Virus record (IMG/VR): IMGVR_UViG_3300033144_002846
Location: 1 to 27,717 of that record
DNA length: 27,717 bases
Direction: 5' to 3' (one strand)
DNA from: a virus
Part shown: piece by piece, positions 1 to 7,134 of the stretch
How positions within the stretch are numbered: position 1 is the stretch's first letter
Layout of the letters: each line of letters starts with the position of its first letter
Notes under the pieces: generated by a model
Database searches by the model: none
The model's input: the letters and a program-made list of their open reading frames with translations, nothing else
What the model was told of the DNA's origin: nothing
Made by a program: the position numbers and the translations under genes

Positions 1-145
1 TTTTATGAGAGTCTATTGAAAATACATCGTGTGTTAGTTTTTGATGAAAGTCCTGCATGTACTGTGGTTTTTTTAGTACCATGCCCACTACTTTACTTTC
101 AGCAGTTGTTACATTCAGTTTTCTTTCTCCTGTGCTATTCTCCAT
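1..145 (-). CDS. DnaB-like replicative helicase, N-terminal fragment (cut by window edge)
   Basis: Only the first 48 codons are in the window. The ATG at 145-143 follows a CGAGGAAATAA leader with a good Shine-Dalgarno, and it overlaps the end of the upstream gene by 11 bases. The visible residues (TAESKVVGMVLKKPQ, then a DF/HDVF pattern) fit the helical N-terminal domain of DnaB helicases, where an 'E..VLG.ml..p' motif is followed by '..F....h..if'. DnaB-type helicases unwind the fork ahead of the polymerase. The setting supports this: SSB, recombinase and polymerase lie upstream in the same operon. The ATPase domain lies outside the window, so the call rests on a short match and on context. 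Confidence 0.65.
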   Translation of the reverse strand, partial: MENSTGERKLNVTTAESKVVGMVLKKPQYMQDFHQKLTHDVFSIDSHK

Positions 146-536
146 TTATTTCCTCGAATGTATCCGGTACATTTATTTTTTTCCTAGTTTTTAATGACTT
201 CATGTAGTCATCTACATAAGCCTGTAATGAGTTTTCCTCTTTTTGTATTTCTATAGCAAGTTGGTCAGCCAAGTCCCTTCTAATAATCGCTGATACGAGA
301 GGAAAAGGGTTCTCCGTGTTTAGCTGGTCTTCTCTTCCAAAATAGGAATCAGACATCTTGGCTAAAGCGAAGTAAACCCTAAACCTCCCATAGTTCCTTG
401 ATAACCTGCGAAATTGTATAAGAGTCTCGTTTGAATATCTAGCACTAAAGAGTTGCTGATACAGCTGATTCAGGACTGTGCCTGGATTAGTTGTTTTCTT
501 TAATTCTGTAAGTGCTTTACCGAGTAAGTTTTCCAT
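135..536 (-). CDS. Hypothetical protein between SSB and helicase
   Basis: A 133-residue, mostly helical, charged protein I do not recognise. It lies 27 bases downstream of the SSB gene and overlaps the start of the DnaB-like gene. No clear Shine-Dalgarno precedes its ATG (the leader reads ACTCTCTTAAACATT), which is unusual here and may mean low or coupled expression. Its place between an SSB and a replicative helicase would suit a helicase loader or replication accessory factor, but no motif supports that; it is a guess from position only. Confidence 0.75.
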   Translation of the reverse strand: MENLLGKALTELKKTTNPGTVLNQLYQQLFSARYSNETLIQFRRLSRNYGRFRVYFALAKMSDSYFGREDQLNTENPFPLVSAIIRRDLADQLAIEIQKEENSLQAYVDDYMKSLKTRKKINVPDTFEEINGE

Positions 537-563
537 AATGTTTAAGAGAGTAATCTTTTTTTA

Positions 564-1478
564 TTATAGGTCAAATAGGCTTTTCACAGCGTCTTCTAGG
601 TCTGTATCTTCTGCTGAAACTTCTTCTTCAACAGGAACTTCTGGTTCTACAACCTCTGTTGCTACGGCTTCCACTGCGGGTTTTTCTTCCCAAGGTGGTT
701 TTTCTGGAGCCACTTCTTTTTTAGGTTCAAAAATAGGATTGTCTGCAACAGTTGCATCTAAAGCAGATTCTGCTCGTCTTGCTGAGAAAATATCTTTCAA
801 ACTTGCACCACTAAGGAAAGATTTAATCTCTCCAGATTCCAAATGTAGTGGAGCCTCAGATAGTTTGTAAAGTTCCTCCGTAACTTCCACTGGGTCATTT
901 TGATGTGGCATAGCAGAAGCAGAAGGTCTCTTCGTCTTCGCTGGAACCATAATCATAATATCAAAGTTGTCAATACCAACTCTTTCGCCAGCTTCATCTA
1001 ATACTGAGCTATTAATTGTTTTTAATTGGTCGTACAGTTCTGTGCCACGATTTAGAATTACAACCTGATTTAAAGGTTTAGGCTCTTCGTTCACTAACAC
1101 AGAGTTACAGTTTGCACATACACTTGGGTAAGTTCCCATAACGGGTTTGTGTACCTGACCACAAGATGCACAGGTTTTGGAAAGAGTTCTATCCAAAGCA
1201 TTGACATAGAAAACCTGTCGTCTTCGTGAATAGCTCTTATCTTCTCTATATCCATCACCCTTTTCTGCCACAATTCTTTTATTGTTTAAACAAATTGGAC
1301 ATTCATCTCCTAAACATTCAAGATTCGCATTATGAATCCAGTGTGTAAAGGTAATGTAAAATCCTTCATCTCCAGGCAAAAGTCTAACGGAATGGTTACC
1401 CGCTGTAAGTTTCAAAAACTCTTTCTTTCGTCCGGTAAATTCACTAGTTTGTTCCATTTCTGGCATTCGCATGTTCAT
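564..1478 (-). CDS. Single-stranded DNA-binding protein, T4 gp32-like, with zinc sites
   Basis: 304 residues. The N-terminal part (GNHSVRLLPGDEGFY at 27-41, then HWIH and a Cys55/Cys60/Cys63 cluster) resembles the core of T4 gp32-type ssDNA-binding proteins, which carry a zinc ion in the OB-fold. A second C4 zinc ribbon is visible at Cys103, Cys106, Cys121, Cys124. Residues from about 250 are a low-complexity Pro/Glu/Val linker ending in an acidic-hydrophobic tip (DLEDAVKSLFDL), the usual partner-binding tail of phage and bacterial SSBs. It would coat ssDNA at the fork and recruit polymerase, helicase and recombinase, which are neighbours. The first of several Met codons is chosen because GGAG sits at proper distance from it. 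A second ribbon is more than T4 gp32 has. Family level is an inference from motifs and context. Confidence 0.75.
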   Translation of the reverse strand: MNMRMPEMEQTSEFTGRKKEFLKLTAGNHSVRLLPGDEGFYITFTHWIHNANLECLGDECPICLNNKRIVAEKGDGYREDKSYSRRRQVFYVNALDRTLSKTCASCGQVHKPVMGTYPSVCANCNSVLVNEEPKPLNQVVILNRGTELYDQLKTINSSVLDEAGERVGIDNFDIMIMVPAKTKRPSASAMPHQNDPVEVTEELYKLSEAPLHLESGEIKSFLSGASLKDIFSARRAESALDATVADNPIFEPKKEVAPEKPPWEEKPAVEAVATEVVEPEVPVEEEVSAEDTDLEDAVKSLFDL

Positions 1479-1489
1479 GTATATTTCTC

Positions 1490-1804
1490 CTAGCCCTCTT
1501 CTGGTGCTTTTGCACTCTTCGGGGCACTATAAAATAATTCTTCAAATTTTTTGCTGGAAGTTACATCTAGTTCATTAATCAGTTCCATTGCTTCTTCGGT
1601 ACTAAGCTTATGAGTAGTTTCTTTTAGTTTAAAATATTTTAAGAAGCTCTTCTCAATTTGAAAAAGCTGAATAGACCTTAAGCGTTTCATTGCTTCATTA
1701 TCAAATGCAACACTTTCTGGAATATCTTCAATTGTATCAGAAAAACTAATGTTCTGGTAATTTCCTAATGAGTATAGTCTAGTTGTCGTTACTGACCTCT
1801 TCAT
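1490..1804 (-). CDS. Hypothetical protein
   Basis: About 104 residues starting MKRSVTTTRLYSLG. The open frame extends further upstream to a TTG at 1840, but the ATG at 1804 is preferred: it follows GGAAAAGGAAA and overlaps the previous gene by 26 bases. The start 'TTRLYSLGNYQNISFSD' looks like a beta-strand segment and the rest is helical. Small proteins with a similar opening occur in many phage replication operons, but I cannot name a function. It sits directly upstream of the SSB gene. Confidence 0.75.
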   Translation of the reverse strand: MKRSVTTTRLYSLGNYQNISFSDTIEDIPESVAFDNEAMKRLRSIQLFQIEKSFLKYFKLKETTHKLSTEEAMELINELDVTSSKKFEELFYSAPKSAKAPEEG

Positions 1805-2096
1805 TTTCCTTTTCCTTTCCCTCGTAAATAAGTCTAGCAATCATAATTCTATCGCCATCCTTATCCATTTCGGACATAAACTCGATAGAGCGGGTACTTC
1901 TGATTTCCTCAATCTTTTCCATATCTTTAGTTGTAATGGTAACTACTCCATTATTCTTAATAAGATAATCAAAAAGCATTACATCTGTCAGAAAGTCCTG
2001 CACATCAAAATTTCCTAAAACTTTCTCAAGTTGCCCCTGTACTTCTTCCTCACTTAATTCCAAATCCTTAGCAAACGCCTTTATCTCTTCTTCCAT
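1779..2096 (-). CDS. Hypothetical acidic protein
   Basis: A 105-residue acidic protein preceded by AAAGGAG at good spacing. It is not recognised. It is the first gene after a strong promoter embedded in the end of the recA-like gene, so it may be made both from the long operon transcript and from that internal promoter. Its end overlaps the next gene. Confidence 0.75.
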   Translation of the reverse strand: MEEEIKAFAKDLELSEEEVQGQLEKVLGNFDVQDFLTDVMLFDYLIKNNGVVTITTKDMEKIEEIRSTRSIEFMSEMDKDGDRIMIARLIYEGKEKENEEVSNDN

Positions 2097-2110
2097 AATT
2101 TCTCCTTTAC

Positions 2111-3139
2111 TTAGTCTAATAGGTCTGCGATAATATCTTCGTCATCGTCAACAGAGACCATAGCTGTCTTGTTAACTATAACATTATAACACACTTCTCT
2201 TATTTTGTCAAGGACTTCTGGATTTTTCCCTAATTCTTCCAGCGTATTATTTAGTCCGTGTCCAAGTCTGTCATCTTCATAATAATAATATGAACCTCTT
2301 GTTTTTACAACGCCTATCAATTTTGCAAACTCAACAGTGTCTCTAGCAGTGTCTACACCCATACCAAAGATAAAGGGTATTGAGTGTGAACGAAATGGCG
2401 GTGCTACTTTGTTTTTCTTCACCGTAAAGGTTGTAAGAATACCAATTTGTTCCTTATCTGATATGATTGGTTGTGGAGCACCAAGCTGAATTCTTATGCT
2501 TGTGTAATGCTTCAAAGCCCAACCCCCAGGAGTACCATAACCTCTTGAGTATCCTCCAATTTTGTCCCTTACCTGATTGATTAACAACAACGCAACATTG
2601 TTTCGTCTAATGTATGGTGCGTTTCTTCTAAAGAACTTAGAAAGTAATCTAGGAACTTCTGCCATTGTCGCATCTTCAAGGTCTTTTACTCTTTCTCTAC
2701 GAGAAGATAGAGCGGCAATTGAGTCTACAATTATAAGAGCAAACATTCCGCTCCTAATACCCCTCTCACAAATTTCCATAGCATCTTCCCCAACTTCTGG
2801 TTGAGTAATTACCATGTTTTGTGGTGAGTATAAACCATCAAGAAGGTCAATTGTATAATTTAAGTCAATCATATTTTCTACATCTATGTACAGAACCTTC
2901 TCCCCAAGTTTGATTGTTTCTTTAGCAATACAATTTGCCAAAGTACTCTTACCTGTAGCTTCTGGTCCAAAGAGTTCTGTAATCTTTCCTCTAGGAATTC
3001 CGCCCACACCTAAAGAAATATCTAAAGAAGTACTTCCTGTGCTTATAGTCTCTAATTCTCTTTCTTCTGTGATTATCAGCTGGTCATCATAATCTGACCT
3101 TACCTCGTTAATAAATTCTTCTATATTCTTATACTCCAT
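2111..3139 (-). CDS. RecA/UvsX-like recombinase
   Basis: 342 residues of the RecA ATPase core, which forms filaments on ssDNA and catalyses strand exchange. Walker A is GPEATGKST at 58-66, Walker B is ALIIVDS at 134-140. A segment from 188 to 211 (NQVRDKIGGYS, then TPGGWALKHY) matches the L2-loop region of bacterial RecA (INQIR.K.G....TTGGNALK.Y). The protein begins with GSTSLDISLGVGGIPRGK, as RecA proteins do. The start overlaps the stop of the peptidase gene as TAATG. It likely works with the SSB and helicase encoded just downstream in recombination-dependent replication or repair. A promoter lies inside its last codons. Confidence 0.92.
   Translation of the reverse strand: MEYKNIEEFINEVRSDYDDQLIITEERELETISTGSTSLDISLGVGGIPRGKITELFGPEATGKSTLANCIAKETIKLGEKVLYIDVENMIDLNYTIDLLDGLYSPQNMVITQPEVGEDAMEICERGIRSGMFALIIVDSIAALSSRRERVKDLEDATMAEVPRLLSKFFRRNAPYIRRNNVALLLINQVRDKIGGYSRGYGTPGGWALKHYTSIRIQLGAPQPIISDKEQIGILTTFTVKKNKVAPPFRSHSIPFIFGMGVDTARDTVEFAKLIGVVKTRGSYYYYEDDRLGHGLNNTLEELGKNPEVLDKIREVCYNVIVNKTAMVSVDDDEDIIADLLD
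2183..2211 (-). promoter_or_regulatory. Internal consensus promoter in the 3' end of recA
   Basis: On the minus strand TTGACA (2211-2206) and TATAAT (2188-2183) are separated by exactly 17 bp, with a TG just before the -10 (extended -10). The predicted start lies about 80 bases before the next gene (ATG at 2096). It would give extra transcription of the distal genes: two unknowns, SSB, a third unknown and helicase. Confidence 0.75.
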
Positions 3140-3681
3140 TACAATTCCTCCACATAATAAGGTGCTCCAACAAACGCATTATACTTGCCAGCTATTTGTA
3201 AAGCACGAATAATCTTTTCTTTTGGTGAAAGTTCTGTTTCACTTAATGATTCCATTACGCCCATAGCATATGCTCTTCCAGACCCCATAGCAGTAAAATC
3301 TTCTGCATAGACATCTATCTGAAAATCTCCATAAAAGTTGTAAACAACGCCCCTATATCCAATTAACAAATAAACAATAACGCCTTCTTCATTATTATCT
3401 ATTTTGGTGAGTCCTCCTTCCGTAAATAGCTCTCTAACAATTGGAACAACTACTGTGATTATATACTTATAGTCATCTTTTCCAGTATTTTTAGGAACGT
3501 CTAGAGAGAATCTTAAAAGGTTGCTTCCCCTAATGCTTCCAGCAGAACCAATAAGAAATTCCCCTACTTTATAAACTTTCTTTTCTTTTTTTATTCTTGT
3601 ATACCCACCTCCTGTACTTGACAGTGAGTCACCCCCCATATAAACCTTTCCGTTTTCAGCTATTGCAACAATGCAAGTCAT
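3139..3681 (-). CDS. HslV/proteasome-beta-like Ntn-hydrolase peptidase
   Basis: 180 residues, the usual length of HslV. It begins M-T-CIVAI with Thr2 as the likely N-terminal nucleophile after Met removal. GGDS (Asp18) matches the conserved Asp17 of mature HslV, KKV at 34-36 matches the Lys33 region, and GSAG at 45-48 the loop after it. The C-terminal part (AMGSGRAYA at 131-139, ETELSPKEK, AL.IAG, ending VEEL) runs parallel to bacterial HslV (IGSGGPYA, ENTELSARE, AL.IAG, IEEL). Known family members are threonine proteases in self-compartmentalising rings, fed by an ATPase (HslU or a proteasomal ATPase). No such ATPase is in this window. It is coupled by TAATG overlaps to genes on both sides. 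It could process a phage protein or use a host unfoldase. Confidence 0.85.
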   Translation of the reverse strand: MTCIVAIAENGKVYMGGDSLSSTGGGYTRIKKEKKVYKVGEFLIGSAGSIRGSNLLRFSLDVPKNTGKDDYKYIITVVVPIVRELFTEGGLTKIDNNEEGVIVYLLIGYRGVVYNFYGDFQIDVYAEDFTAMGSGRAYAMGVMESLSETELSPKEKIIRALQIAGKYNAFVGAPYYVEEL

Positions 3682-3917
3682 TATATTTTTTCCTCAAAGT
3701 CTGGACACTCCCAAATAGGAGCTACTGTTTTATTTCTTATGCAGAAAGCAAAATTTTCTCCTGCGATTCTACAATGTTTATCTGTATCGGGTTTAAACTT
3801 TCCGCAGTCATGGCATAAACAATGTTCGTTATGTAATCCCATATGGTCTGACCTTACCCAAACAGCATTTCCATGATGTTCATAGTAAATATAATAATTT
3901 TCTTCTTTCTTCCCCAT
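3681..3917 (-). CDS. Small cysteine-rich protein
   Basis: 78 residues with seven-odd Cys/His ligands: EHCLCHDCGKF, then HCRIAGENFAFC, and a final WECPDFEE. This pattern recurs in small phage proteins of unknown role and suggests one structural zinc site. The start overlaps the preceding stop as TAATG and its own stop overlaps the peptidase start in the same way, so its translation is tied to both. Confidence 0.78.
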   Translation of the reverse strand: MGKKEENYYIYYEHHGNAVWVRSDHMGLHNEHCLCHDCGKFKPDTDKHCRIAGENFAFCIRNKTVAPIWECPDFEEKI

Positions 3918-4189
3918 TAAAATTCTCTCCCCTCAAAAAGTTCTGGATGTTCTGCTCTAATCCAACAAATAAACGCATTACCAACTACTTTTAGATATGG
4001 CATTGGCTCATCACCATAAAAGAACTTGTCATAATAATCTCTTACATCACCAGATAGTCTTGCTTCTTGACCTTTCGGTGAACGATTAAGCCAAGTGTTA
4101 CCCCACCTAAGGTCATCAGCACGTAACTGAGCTTCAAACGCTTCCATAAATTCAGGAAGGAAGTCCCAAACTTTAATTTCTTCATTCAT
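3917..4189 (-). CDS. Hypothetical protein
   Basis: 90 residues, preceded by AAAGGAGAGAG. It is rich in Trp and Arg; a 'LRWGNTWLNR' segment and a 'PMPYLKVVGNAFICWIRAEHPELF' type end are the notable parts. I have seen similar short proteins beside phage nucleotide or replication genes, but I cannot assign a function. It overlaps the next gene. Confidence 0.75.
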   Translation of the reverse strand: MNEEIKVWDFLPEFMEAFEAQLRADDLRWGNTWLNRSPKGQEARLSGDVRDYYDKFFYGDEPMPYLKVVGNAFICWIRAEHPELFEGREF

Positions 4190-4216
4190 TCTCTCTCCTT
4201 TTTTTATTTGTTCCTC

Positions 4217-4324
4217 TCATCCACTATGTTCTCCAATATACACTAATAACCACAGAATTCCTAACCCACCAACAAGATAAAAAATACATTCAAATATAAT
4301 CTGGTCTATTGGTTTTTTATCCAT
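4217..4324 (-). CDS. Predicted 35-residue single-pass membrane protein
   Basis: A short frame of 35 codons that starts at 4324, overlapping the polymerase stop as TAATG, with a TGGAG Shine-Dalgarno 7 bases upstream inside the end of the polymerase gene. The product has a short charged start (MDKKPIDQ), a hydrophobic helix of about 20 residues (residues 9-30, IIFECIFYLVGGLGILWLLV) and a short polar end. Size, signal and overlap argue for a real gene that automatic callers would miss. Function unknown. Confidence 0.6.
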   Translation of the reverse strand: MDKKPIDQIIFECIFYLVGGLGILWLLVYIGEHSG

Positions 4325-6237
4325 TACTTACTCCAATATGGCAGTACTTTTGTACCAACCTCTGTTGAAATCTGTGTCATCAAAATTTCTCCAGCCTTTT
4401 TCATTGCATTAACCATGAATGCTTCTGCTTCTACCACTATGTCATCATCCACTTCCGCAACAATTTCATCGTGAACAGTCATAACAATTTTAAACTTATC
4501 TTCCCAAGGATTGTCGTTTTGCATCATGAGTAACGCATACTTTAACATGTCTGCTGAACCACCTTGGACAATATGATTGAAACCTTCTCTATTAATTGAA
4601 CCTTTGAATTTGTACATGTCTTGGGTAGTTTCCCAAAAACTGTCTTTTCTAAATCCTCTACGTCTACCAATAGGTGTAACTGAGTATCTAATTTTCCACA
4701 CTAAGTTCTGAACATCTTTCTGAAACTTAGACAACTTAGGAAACCCATTTACAAACTTAACTAATATTTTTTCTGCTTCTTCTGTGGTAACTCCCAACGT
4801 GTTAGCTAACCCATATGCAGAAGACCCATATAATATAGCAAAATTAACTGTTTTACCTATATTACGTTGTTCCTCAGTTATTTCTTCCAAAGGAATGTCA
4901 GACAACATAGAAGCTGTAGCTGTATGCATATCTTCGCCTTTCTGGTAAGCCTCAATAATTGCTGGCTCTCCTGATAATTCTCCTGCGAGTCTAAACTCTT
5001 GCTGTGAATAGTCAGCAGTAATTATCTTCTTTCCCTCAGGAGCAATAAAACAACTCCTATATTCACTGCCTTTGATAATGTTCTGTAAGTTGGGCTTTCT
5101 TGATGAAAATCTGCCTGTTGTAGTGCCTATTTGATTGAATTTGGCGTAAATTCTCCCATCTTCTTTAACATTTGCAAGAAAATCCAACCCATAAGTAGTA
5201 ACACGCTTGTAATTTTTTCTAAAGTCGAGTAATAGCTTGGCTATTGGTAGTCTTTTGGCAAGTGATACCAATACTTTCTCCGCAGTTGAGTCTACCCCTG
5301 AACCCATAAGTTGTAAAAACTTCTTTACTTGTTTTGGCGAAGCTAAATTCAACCTTTCTTTAAATTCTTGCTCTATAAGAACCATATTTTCGGGAGTATC
5401 AAAAGTAATAACTTCAAGACGTTTGCCCTCTTTCTTGGTTTTCTTGAAGGGAATATGCATATGTAAAAGAAAATCCCGTATGTCCACAAAAAGCTCATGT
5501 GGAATAATCTCATCTAAACAAAATCTCCATACAGCATCAATAATTTCCTCTCTCAAAGTCTCTGATTTTTCTAATGCAATTTCATACAATCCCATCCACT
5601 TATCACGGTCAATCATAACTCCGTTGCATTCCATTATGGTTACTACAGGAACCAACTGCATTTCCAAACTCAAAACTTTTTGCATTTTCTTACCTGCAAT
5701 AAGCTCTAATTGCTGTTTTCTTATTTCGTCCAACCACAAAACATCTACAGCACCATAGATTAACATATCCTGAGTTAACTCAGCACCTGTTTCTTTTATT
5801 GCAACAAACTTCATGACTGTATCTTTCTCAACAGTTTCTCCAAGATACTTATAACCTAATTCTTGATAGCTAGGATATTTTTCTCTAGCTTCTGTAATCA
5901 AGTATTCCGCAATCATGGTACAGTGAATATTTCTAAATAGTATACCATACTTTTCAAATGTAAATTTAATATCAAATTTAGCATTATGAGCCAGTATCGG
6001 TTTATTTGACATAAATAATAATTCTAGGATATACCTTGTAACTCTATCTTGAAGTGTCCGTGTGTTAATTAAATAAGTATTCCCGTTAATTCTAAATTGA
6101 ATTAACAGGATTATGTCTTCTTTGAAATCAAAACCAGTAGTCTCAATATCATAGGAGATAGTTTCAGTCTTATCTAAGTCGTTTTGGATTTGTATTACTT
6201 CTTCAGCTGTCTCCACCAGAACGAATAAATTTTCCAT
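4324..6237 (-). CDS. Family A DNA polymerase (polymerase I-like) with 3'-5' exonuclease domain
   Basis: 637 residues. Proofreading exonuclease motifs are all present: DIETTG at 30-35, HNAKFD at 84-89, and YGAVD ending at Asp165. Polymerase motifs: TGRFSSRKPNLQN at 374-386, motif A DYSQQEFR at 409-416 (catalytic Asp409), motif B R458-x3-K462-x3-F466 ending in ILYG, and motif C HDE at 589-591. There is no 5'-3' exonuclease domain, as is usual for phage PolA enzymes. It would be the replicative polymerase. The start has AGGAAAAAT before the ATG; a consensus promoter lies about 140 bp upstream. The residue at the position of E. coli Pol I Phe762 is Phe466. Confidence 0.96.
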   Translation of the reverse strand: MENLFVLVETAEEVIQIQNDLDKTETISYDIETTGFDFKEDIILLIQFRINGNTYLINTRTLQDRVTRYILELLFMSNKPILAHNAKFDIKFTFEKYGILFRNIHCTMIAEYLITEAREKYPSYQELGYKYLGETVEKDTVMKFVAIKETGAELTQDMLIYGAVDVLWLDEIRKQQLELIAGKKMQKVLSLEMQLVPVVTIMECNGVMIDRDKWMGLYEIALEKSETLREEIIDAVWRFCLDEIIPHELFVDIRDFLLHMHIPFKKTKKEGKRLEVITFDTPENMVLIEQEFKERLNLASPKQVKKFLQLMGSGVDSTAEKVLVSLAKRLPIAKLLLDFRKNYKRVTTYGLDFLANVKEDGRIYAKFNQIGTTTGRFSSRKPNLQNIIKGSEYRSCFIAPEGKKIITADYSQQEFRLAGELSGEPAIIEAYQKGEDMHTATASMLSDIPLEEITEEQRNIGKTVNFAILYGSSAYGLANTLGVTTEEAEKILVKFVNGFPKLSKFQKDVQNLVWKIRYSVTPIGRRRGFRKDSFWETTQDMYKFKGSINREGFNHIVQGGSADMLKYALLMMQNDNPWEDKFKIVMTVHDEIVAEVDDDIVVEAEAFMVNAMKKAGEILMTQISTEVGTKVLPYWSK

Positions 6238-6277
6238 ATTTTTCCTACCCTTTTTTTTCGTGTGTATTCATACATTC

Positions 6278-6360
6278 TAATATACTATTTATATAATTAA
6301 TTAATATACTAAATATAGTAGTCTATTAATCGGAGTTAATTAAGGTTAATATATCTATAT
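6278..6360. other. Very AT-rich leader with short repeats upstream of the polymerase gene
   Basis: This non-coding stretch between a promoter and the polymerase start is almost pure A/T. It holds a 10-bp direct repeat TAATATACTA (6278-6287 and 6302-6311), two TTAATTAA-type palindromes, and a small dyad TACTAAATATAGTA (6308-6321). It is transcribed as the 5' leader of the polymerase mRNA. It may be an unwinding element of an origin, or a regulatory leader; neither is shown. Confidence 0.4.
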
Positions 6361-6374
6361 GGATGTATCTAATG

Positions 6375-6403
6375 ATTATACCATACTTTGATTCATTTGT
6401 CAA
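6375..6403 (-). promoter_or_regulatory. Consensus promoter for the polymerase/replication operon
   Basis: On the minus strand TTGACA (6403-6398) and TATAAT (6380-6375) are 17 bp apart, with an extended -10 (TGG before TATAAT). The -35 box overlaps the last codons (Leu-Asp-Lys-stop) of the upstream gene. The leader to the polymerase ATG at 6237 is about 130 bases. Confidence 0.85.
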
Positions 6404-6608
6404 GCCCCAATTCTAAAGGAGAATGTGGAGATTTAATACATTCTTTTCCAATCATAAGTCTACCACAAATACTGCAATATTCTTTATATTCTTTTTTCTT
6501 TTTAACTAAAGAATCAATATATTCATTAAAAGATTTAATATCTCCATACACAAATAGTAAATTATATCCAGCAGATTTAATTTTCTCTGCTAAGGTAATA
6601 TCTAGCAT
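6393..6608 (-). CDS. Small hypothetical protein with a CxxC motif
   Basis: 71 residues if started at the ATG at 6608: a helical, lysine-rich first part and CSICGRLMIGKEC near the end. The start is uncertain. The ATG lies only three bases after the -10 box of a strong promoter (6612-6639), so a transcript from that promoter would begin inside or after the start codon. The gene would then need read-through from further upstream, with AAGGATGG as a distant ribosome site, or a later start that I cannot see. Its stop lies within the -35 box of the polymerase promoter. Confidence 0.55.
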   Translation of the reverse strand: MLDITLAEKIKSAGYNLLFVYGDIKSFNEYIDSLVKKKKEYKEYCSICGRLMIGKECIKSPHSPLELGLDK

Positions 6609-6611
6609 GAT

Positions 6612-6639
6612 ATTATACCATCCTTTTTTTGTTTGTCAA
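6612..6639 (-). promoter_or_regulatory. Consensus promoter, 16-bp spacer
   Basis: On the minus strand TTGACA (6639-6634) and TATAAT (6617-6612) are 16 bp apart, again with TGG before the -10. It lies in the 39-base gap between two leftward genes and would fire toward the 71-residue frame and the polymerase operon. Confidence 0.75.
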
Positions 6640-6647
6640 CCATCAGT

Positions 6648-7133
6648 TTACTCAAGCTCAGGTGCAAAATTTTCCCATGTAGGACAAATATGAAATGCTC
6701 CCTCCTCAATATGTGCCAAACAGCATTTGCAAATCCAAGCACGGGCTGTTCCAGTTGCATACTGCTCTTCTTGAATATAGTCACTATTTGTAGTAGTTGC
6801 ATAGCCATGCTGTAAACAGTTACGCTGACCACATTTTGGACAGCCCTGCTCTCTTGCTATAACATCAAAGACATCAAAGAAGCTACCATCAAGTACACGA
6901 CCACCTCTAGTTCTTAAAAGAGTCCAGTGATTCTTTTCTCTGTAACCATCATACTTTATTGTATACCCATTTCCAATATCGACAAATAAAAATTGTGGTG
7001 ACTGTAATGAATAGGCAGGTAATTTATCAGGAACAGGCATTTCTCTTCCACAGTCTGCACACACATGGTCATGTGGATGTCCTTTATAAACTTTACCCTT
7101 TGTTTGTCCACAATTTATACACGGTTTACCCAT
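6648..7133 (-). CDS. Cysteine-rich hypothetical protein with multiple zinc-ribbon motifs
   Basis: 161 residues. The N-terminus has a four-cysteine ribbon (Cys5, Cys8, Cys25, Cys28). A second cluster is CPKCGQRNC (98-106) with CKCC (135-138) and Cys150. Between them is a 60-residue stretch with no recognised motif. Such proteins usually bind nucleic acid or protein, but no specific role can be given. The ATG follows AGAGGAG at good spacing and one base separates it from the upstream gene. Confidence 0.78.
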   Translation of the reverse strand: MGKPCINCGQTKGKVYKGHPHDHVCADCGREMPVPDKLPAYSLQSPQFLFVDIGNGYTIKYDGYREKNHWTLLRTRGGRVLDGSFFDVFDVIAREQGCPKCGQRNCLQHGYATTTNSDYIQEEQYATGTARAWICKCCLAHIEEGAFHICPTWENFAPELE

Positions 7134-7134
7134 T

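Noticed and set aside
478-870. Open frame on the + strand opposite the SSB gene
   Set aside because: It is the shadow of the low-complexity SSB tail (Ser/Thr-rich artefact), with no ribosome site, and it crosses an established leftward operon.
3619-3645. TTGACA followed by TATAAA on the + strand inside the peptidase gene
   Set aside because: Spacer is 15 bp, the orientation is against the operon, and no rightward gene follows.
5237-5758. 173-codon open frame opposite the polymerase gene
   Set aside because: Entirely antisense to conserved polymerase sequence, Ser/Ile-rich composition typical of a reverse-strand shadow, no ribosome site.
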